Shown: one piece after another, positions 57,176 to 64,000 of the stretch
Layout: the number at the start of each line of letters is the position of its first letter
Position numbering within the stretch: position 1 is the first letter of the stretch
From: Streptomyces roseirectus
Lineage (GTDB): Bacteria > Actinomycetota > Actinomycetes > Streptomycetales > Streptomycetaceae
DNA: 64,000 bases
Reading direction: 5' to 3'
Assembly: GCF_014489635.1 (NCBI RefSeq)
Contig: NZ_CP060828.1
Location: forward strand, 2,513,501-2,577,500
The notes under the pieces: model-generated
Seen by the model: only the letters and a program-made list of their open reading frames with translations
The model's database searches: none
Told to the model about the DNA's origin: nothing
Program-made: the position numbers and the translations under genes

Positions 57176-59914
57176 ATGACCACCGGACTGATTCCCGGGG
57201 GACAGCCCCCGGACCACCGGCCGACCGGGACACGCCCGCCACAGCCACGCCACCCGGACGACCGCGAAGCCCTGCACACCGCCGACCCGCCGAGGAGTTC
57301 TGTGATCACCGCGCGCGCGGGCGCCAGTTTCGAGGCCGCCGGACGGTCCGTCGCCACCGCCCGTTCGTTCGTCCGCGACACCCTCCAGGGGTGGGGCTTC
57401 GCCGACATCGTCGACGACGCCGTCGTCCTCACGAGCGAACTCGTCACCAACGCCGTCATCCACGCGGGCACCCAGGCCGACGTCCTGTGCCTGCGCAGCG
57501 ACGACGGCGTGCGCATCGAGGTCGCCGACCGCTACCCGGACCGCGAGATCCCCCTCCAGGGCGCCCTGCCCGCCATGAGCAACCCCGACCGCGAGGGCGG
57601 ACGCGGACTCCAGCTGTGCGCGGCCATCGCGGGCCGCTGGGGTGTCGAGTACACGCCCACCCACAAGAACGTCTGGTTCCAGCTCGACCTGCCCGAACGC
57701 CCCGTCGGCACCCGCGCGGCGGGCCCCTCCCTCCCGGTGGGCCTCCTGCCGCTCACCGACGGCCGCGTCCGCGTCGCCGTCGTCCAGATCGACCGCGCGG
57801 GCTCCATCTCCGCGTGGAACGAGGACGCCGAGGAATTGTTCGGCTACCCCGCCGACCAGGTCACCGGCAAACCCCTCACCGACCTCGCCGCCTGGCCGCA
57901 CACCCCGGGCACCGCCACCGGCATCGCCGAAGCCCTCCAGCTCTCCCGCTGGGAGGGCAGCTACGGCATCCGCGGCGCCGACGGCCGCGTCACCCCCGTC
58001 TACGCCTCCCACCTGCGCGTGCGCGACACCGGCGGCGAGCCGTCCACCGTCTGCCTCCTGGTGCGCGACCACGAGCGCGCGGTCCTGCAGACCCCGGCCC
58101 GCGTCCCGGCCACCGACACCACCACCTCGTCCGACACCCCGAGCACCGACCCGTTCGAGGTGTTCATCGGCTCCCCCGCGCCGGACGACCTCGACGGCCT
58201 CCTCCAGCGCACCGTGGAACGCGCGCGCGACATGCTCGACGCCGACGCCGCCTTCCTGCTCCTCGCCACGGACGACGAGACCGAGCTGGAGGTCCGCGCC
58301 TCCACCGGCCTCCCCTCCACCCGCCAGCGCTTCGCGCGCGTCCCCGTCGAGGCCGGCCCCGGCCGCTACGGCTCCGCCCGCATGCCCGCCGTCCACGACG
58401 ACCTGTCGGCCGTCCCCGGCGCCGTGCCGCTGCTGAACGGCACCGGCATGCGCGCCGTCGTCACCGTGCCCCTGAAGGTCGAGGGGCGCCTCACCGGCTC
58501 CCTGGGCGTCGCCTCCGAGTCGCCGGGCCGCTACTCCAACGAGGAGGCGCTGCGCCTGCAGTTCGCCGCCGACCGGATCGCCCTCGCCGTCGAATCGGCC
58601 CGCCTGGGCGAGCTGGAACGGCTGCGCAGGGGCTCCCTGAGCTTCCTCGTCGAGGCGTCCGACCTCCTCGCCGGCACCCTGGACCGCGACCAGACCCTCG
58701 CCCTGATGGCCCAGATGACGGTCCCGACCCTGGCGACCTGGTGCGCGGTCTACACGATCGCCGACCAGGCGTCCGACCCGTACCTGTCGTACGTCCTGCA
58801 CGAGGACGAGGAACTCATCGACGGCATCAAGTCGCTGCTCTCCAAGATCGCCCCGCCCGACCCGGTCCCCACCCCCGGCGCCCGCGTATGGACCGCGCCC
58901 GGACGAGCGGCCCACGAGGCGGCCCTGCGCAGCTCGATGCGCAGCCTCGGCCTCTCCGGCGGCCCCACCCACCAGGTCACCACCGGCATCGGCCCCACCC
59001 TCGCCACGGCCTCCGCGGTCGGCGGCGAGACCGTCGTCCTGCCCCTGGTCGCCCGCAACCGCGTCATCGGCATGCTGACCCTCGGCAAACCGACCGACGA
59101 ACACTTCCGCCAGGAGATCCTGGAACTCGCCGAGGACCTGTCCCGCCGCGCCGCCCTCGCCCTCGACAACGCTCGCCTCTACTCGGAGCGCACGGCCATC
59201 AGCCAGGCCCTCCAGCGCAGCCTCCTGCCCCCGGGCCTGCCCGAGATCGACGGCGTCGAGGTCGACGTCATCTACCGCGCGGCCGGCGAGGGCAACGAGG
59301 TCGGCGGCGACTTCTACGACGTCTTCCCCATCAGCGACGGCGCGTACGGCTTCGCCATCGGCGACGTCTGCGGCACCGGCCCCAACGCCGCCGCCGTGAC
59401 CGGCCTCGCCCGCCACGCCCTGCGCCTGCTCGCCCGCGAGGGCCTGAGCGGCCCCGCGGTCCTGGAACGCCTCAACTCCGCGATCCTCGACGAGGGTTCC
59501 CGCAGCCGCTTCCTGACCCTCCTGTACGGCGAACTGCGCCCCCAGGAGGACGGCAGCGCCGAACTGAGGGTCGTCTGCGCCGGCCACCCCCTCCCCCTGC
59601 GCCTGCGCCAGGACGGCACCGTCGAGCCCGCCGCCGAACCCCAGCCGCTCCTGGGCGTCATCGAGGACCTTGAGCTGTACGAGCAGACAGTCACCCTCGA
59701 CCCGGGCGACGTCCTCCTGTGCGTCACCGACGGCGTCACCGAACGCCGCGAGGGCACACGCATGCTGGGCGACGACGGTCTCGCCGACGTCCTCACCACC
59801 TGCACCGGCCTCACCGCCGGGGCGGTCGCCGCCCGCATCATGCGCGCGGTGGAACGCTTCGCGTCGGACGCGCCCTCGGACGACATGGCGATTCTCGCGA
59901 TGCGCGTGGCGTGA
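57176..59914 (+). CDS. osaC: Multidomain PP2C phosphatase OsaC
   Basis: A 912-residue soluble protein combining an RsbW-like kinase domain, PAS, GAF domains and a SpoIIE/PP2C phosphatase. The HATPase segment (about residues 45-185) has the N-box LTSELVTNAVIHAG and EGGRGLQLCAAIAGRWG. A PAS domain (about 200-300) contains ISAWNEDAEELFGYPADQVT. Two GAF-like domains cover 330-660. The PP2C domain from about 690 has GNEVGGDFYDVF, GDVCGTGPNAAAVTGLARHA and DVLLCVTDGVTERREG. This is the architecture of S. coelicolor OsaC, which binds sigma B and resets it after osmotic stress. The ATG at 57176 is preceded by GGAGGGG; earlier starts are possible. Confidence 0.92.
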   Translation: MTTGLIPGGQPPDHRPTGTRPPQPRHPDDREALHTADPPRSSVITARAGASFEAAGRSVATARSFVRDTLQGWGFADIVDDAVVLTSELVTNAVIHAGTQADVLCLRSDDGVRIEVADRYPDREIPLQGALPAMSNPDREGGRGLQLCAAIAGRWGVEYTPTHKNVWFQLDLPERPVGTRAAGPSLPVGLLPLTDGRVRVAVVQIDRAGSISAWNEDAEELFGYPADQVTGKPLTDLAAWPHTPGTATGIAEALQLSRWEGSYGIRGADGRVTPVYASHLRVRDTGGEPSTVCLLVRDHERAVLQTPARVPATDTTTSSDTPSTDPFEVFIGSPAPDDLDGLLQRTVERARDMLDADAAFLLLATDDETELEVRASTGLPSTRQRFARVPVEAGPGRYGSARMPAVHDDLSAVPGAVPLLNGTGMRAVVTVPLKVEGRLTGSLGVASESPGRYSNEEALRLQFAADRIALAVESARLGELERLRRGSLSFLVEASDLLAGTLDRDQTLALMAQMTVPTLATWCAVYTIADQASDPYLSYVLHEDEELIDGIKSLLSKIAPPDPVPTPGARVWTAPGRAAHEAALRSSMRSLGLSGGPTHQVTTGIGPTLATASAVGGETVVLPLVARNRVIGMLTLGKPTDEHFRQEILELAEDLSRRAALALDNARLYSERTAISQALQRSLLPPGLPEIDGVEVDVIYRAAGEGNEVGGDFYDVFPISDGAYGFAIGDVCGTGPNAAAVTGLARHALRLLAREGLSGPAVLERLNSAILDEGSRSRFLTLLYGELRPQEDGSAELRVVCAGHPLPLRLRQDGTVEPAAEPQPLLGVIEDLELYEQTVTLDPGDVLLCVTDGVTERREGTRMLGDDGLADVLTTCTGLTAGAVAARIMRAVERFASDAPSDDMAILAMRVA

Positions 59915-59926
59915 GACATGAAAAAG

Positions 59927-59950
59927 CCCCCTGCCTGTAAAGGCAGGGGG
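59927..59950. terminator. Bidirectional terminator, osaC / tRNA-Thr
   Basis: A perfect 10-bp stem, CCCCCTGCCT and AGGCAGGGGG, with a GTAA loop. AAAAAG precedes it and TTTATTT follows, so it can act in both directions: for osaC on the plus strand and for the tRNA on the minus strand. Confidence 0.92.
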
Positions 59951-59960
59951 TTTATTTCTG

Positions 59961-60033
59961 AGCCCCCAAACGGAATCGAACCGTTGACCTTCTCCTTACC
60001 ATGGAGACGCTCTACCGACTGAGCTATAGGGGC
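59961..60033 (-). tRNA. tRNA-Thr (GGT)
   Basis: On the minus strand the cloverleaf is clear: acceptor GCCCCTA with TGGGGGC, D-loop AGCTCAGTCGGTAGAGC, anticodon stem TCTCC/GGAGA around the loop ATGGTAA, and T-arm with GGTTCGATTCC. The loop gives anticodon GGT, reading ACC and ACU. The 3' CCA is not encoded. Discriminator base T. It shares the terminator at 59927. Confidence 0.97.
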
Positions 60034-60108
60034 CGGTCGCTTTGCGGGGTTTCCCTCGCGGCAACAAGAAGATCGTACCCCGAGCGCGCCCGTATTCCCA
60101 AACCCGTT

Positions 60109-60786
60109 TCAGTACGCCGGCTGCAACAACCCGCCGAGCGCATTGCACGCGGACACAATGCGCTGCATGTCCCTTTTCGTCAATGCCGCGTCGACCGGCA
60201 GCGCCAGCGTCTCACCGGCCGCCCGCTCGGTCTCCGGCAACGACACACAGCGCCTGAACTCCGGCAGCCGATGCACAGGCACCTTCACCGGCACCCGGCA
60301 CGCGACCCCCTTGCCGCGCAAGGCCCGCGCGAAAGCGTCCCGATCCGGCCGCCCGTTCCCCGGCACCCTCACGACGTACTGCTGATACGTGTGCCCGTCC
60401 CCACCGTCGGGCGTCCGCACCCCACGCAACCGCGCATCGAGATACGCCGCCCGCTCCCGCCGCTGCGCGATCTCATCGACGGCCCCTTCCCCGTCCCCCT
60501 CCTCCAACACCAACAGCCCACGCCGCGCCCCGAGTTCCCGCAACCGCCCGATGTCCGCGAGCCGCCCGAAGCGGTGCACGACGACGACGGCCGCCGTCCT
60601 CGGAGTGACGACCGACTCGACGGCCAGCGCGTCGAGGCAGTAACTCACCGGGTCCACGTCCGCGAACACCGGCATCCCACCCACCCGGGCCACCTCTTCG
60701 GCGACCTCGGTGTTCCCGAAAGCCGGCACGATCACCTCGTCACCGAGTCCGACGCCCGCAGCCCTGAGCATTGCTCCAGTACCCAT
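60109..60786 (-). CDS. Degenerate DegT/StrS-fold aminotransferase-like protein
   Basis: A 225-residue protein related to the DegT/DnrJ/EryC1/StrS aminotransferases. MGTGAMLRAAGVGLGDEVIV matches the SGTxAL...GDEVIVP start of the fold, then VFADVDPVSYCLDALAVESV and TAAVVVVHRFGRLADIGRL. After LLVLEEGDGE there is no SxxxxK segment, so the PLP lysine is missing and much of the normal 370-residue length is absent. It is probably not a transaminase. The C-terminal part has DGHTYQQYVVRVPGNG and VPVKVPVHRLPEFR. The start is uncertain: ATG at 60786, or GTG at 60828 (adding CHFEFTFRADHPS). It lies between the tRNA and the 5S rRNA terminator. Confidence 0.75.
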   Translation of the reverse strand: MGTGAMLRAAGVGLGDEVIVPAFGNTEVAEEVARVGGMPVFADVDPVSYCLDALAVESVVTPRTAAVVVVHRFGRLADIGRLRELGARRGLLVLEEGDGEGAVDEIAQRRERAAYLDARLRGVRTPDGGDGHTYQQYVVRVPGNGRPDRDAFARALRGKGVACRVPVKVPVHRLPEFRRCVSLPETERAAGETLALPVDAALTKRDMQRIVSACNALGGLLQPAY

Positions 60787-60837
60787 GCTGGGATGGTCAG
60801 CTCGGAACGTGAACTCGAAGTGACACACAACAAAAAA

Positions 60838-60873
60838 GAGGCGGGCCCTGAACCGAAGTTCAGGGCCCGCCTC
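60838..60873 (-). terminator. rRNA operon terminator
   Basis: A perfect 16-bp stem (GAGGCGGGCCCTGAAC and GTTCAGGGCCCGCCTC) with a CGAA loop. On the minus strand it is followed by TTTTTTGTTG, a classical intrinsic terminator placed about a dozen bases after the 5S end. Confidence 0.95.
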
Positions 60874-60884
60874 TGAATGATTGT

Positions 60885-61001
60885 TCGGCGGCGTCCTACT
60901 CTCCCACAGGGTCCCCCCTGCAGTACCATCGGCGCTGTGAGGCTTAGCTTCCGGGTTCGGAATGTAACCGGGCGTTTCCCTCACGCTATAACCACCGAAA
61001 C
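60885..61001 (-). rRNA. rrf: 5S ribosomal RNA
   Basis: The minus strand reads GTTTCGGTGGTTATAGCGTG onward with the conserved CCGAACCCGGAAGCTAAGCC and ends GGACGCCGCCGAAC. It lies about 85 bases after the 23S end, the last gene of a 16S-23S-5S operon read leftward. Ends may be off by a few bases. Confidence 0.95.
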
Positions 61002-61087
61002 ACTATGAAACAGTCAACCGCACCGCATGTGGCCATACGGGGTTGTTCATGGTTTCAGAACCAACACAGTGGACGCGAGCAACTGAG

Positions 61088-64000
<2,913 letters not shown>

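Noticed and set aside
56999..59587. A long minus-strand frame opposite osaC
   Set aside because: Gly/Ala/Val-rich shadow translation. Only its last 51 codons, outside osaC, look protein-like, and these are discussed separately.

Overview
The window is chromosomal DNA from a high-GC actinomycete, almost certainly Streptomyces or a close relative. The evidence is the strong G/C bias at third codon positions, frequent GTG and TTG starts, the gene families present, and a gene order that matches, from memory, the recA-ftsK side of the Streptomyces core (roughly SCO5793 down to SCO5745 in S. coelicolor). Nearly all of it is ordinary core genome. I see no prophage, insertion sequence, CRISPR array or biosynthetic cluster.

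Layout. 1-5.9 kb: dapF (cut by the window edge), a membrane protein, miaA, a small Rv0909-type protein, an extradiol-dioxygenase-fold protein and miaB, so the two tRNA A37 modification enzymes lie close together. 6-16.9 kb: an FG-GAP repeat exoprotein, a DsbA-like protein with a MarR regulator, an LLM flavin monooxygenase, a NarL-type two-component pair, a KhtTU-type K+/H+ antiporter pair, a large lipoprotein of unknown role and a MazG-like hydrolase. 17-23.9 kb: a membrane-anchored TAXI binding protein converging on an OmpR-type two-component pair, which diverges from the gluABCD glutamate uptake operon. 24-29.5 kb: an FAD monooxygenase, a cysteine dioxygenase-rhodanese operon preceded by a cysteine-rich leader peptide, and a large FtsX-type permease. 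30-42 kb: recX-recA with a LexA box, an AI-2E family transporter, DUF3046, a giant Lhr-type helicase, a Nei2-type glycosylase, an SDR and dps. 42.5-50.3 kb: clgR, cinA(C), pgsA, rimO, a RodZ-like protein and ftsK, all on the minus strand. 50.4-59.9 kb: osaB and osaA with divergent osaC, an osmoadaptation module. 59.9-64 kb: a bidirectional terminator, tRNA-Thr(GGT), a degenerate DegT-fold protein, 5S rRNA and most of a 23S rRNA, all three genes on the minus strand.

How the parts work together. recA/recX, lhr, nei2 and ftsK serve DNA repair and chromosome handling. miaA, miaB and rimO modify the translation machinery. osaABC, dps, clgR and the KhtTU pair serve stress and ion homeostasis. The best candidate for an under-described system is the regulatory region at 25.74-25.93 kb. 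A 28-codon cysteine-rich ORF that may be leaderless ends in an 8-base segment perfectly complementary to the ribosome binding site of the cysteine dioxygenase gene, which suggests a cysteine-responsive translational switch.

All calls come from reading the sequence and from recalled family knowledge. No database search was run.
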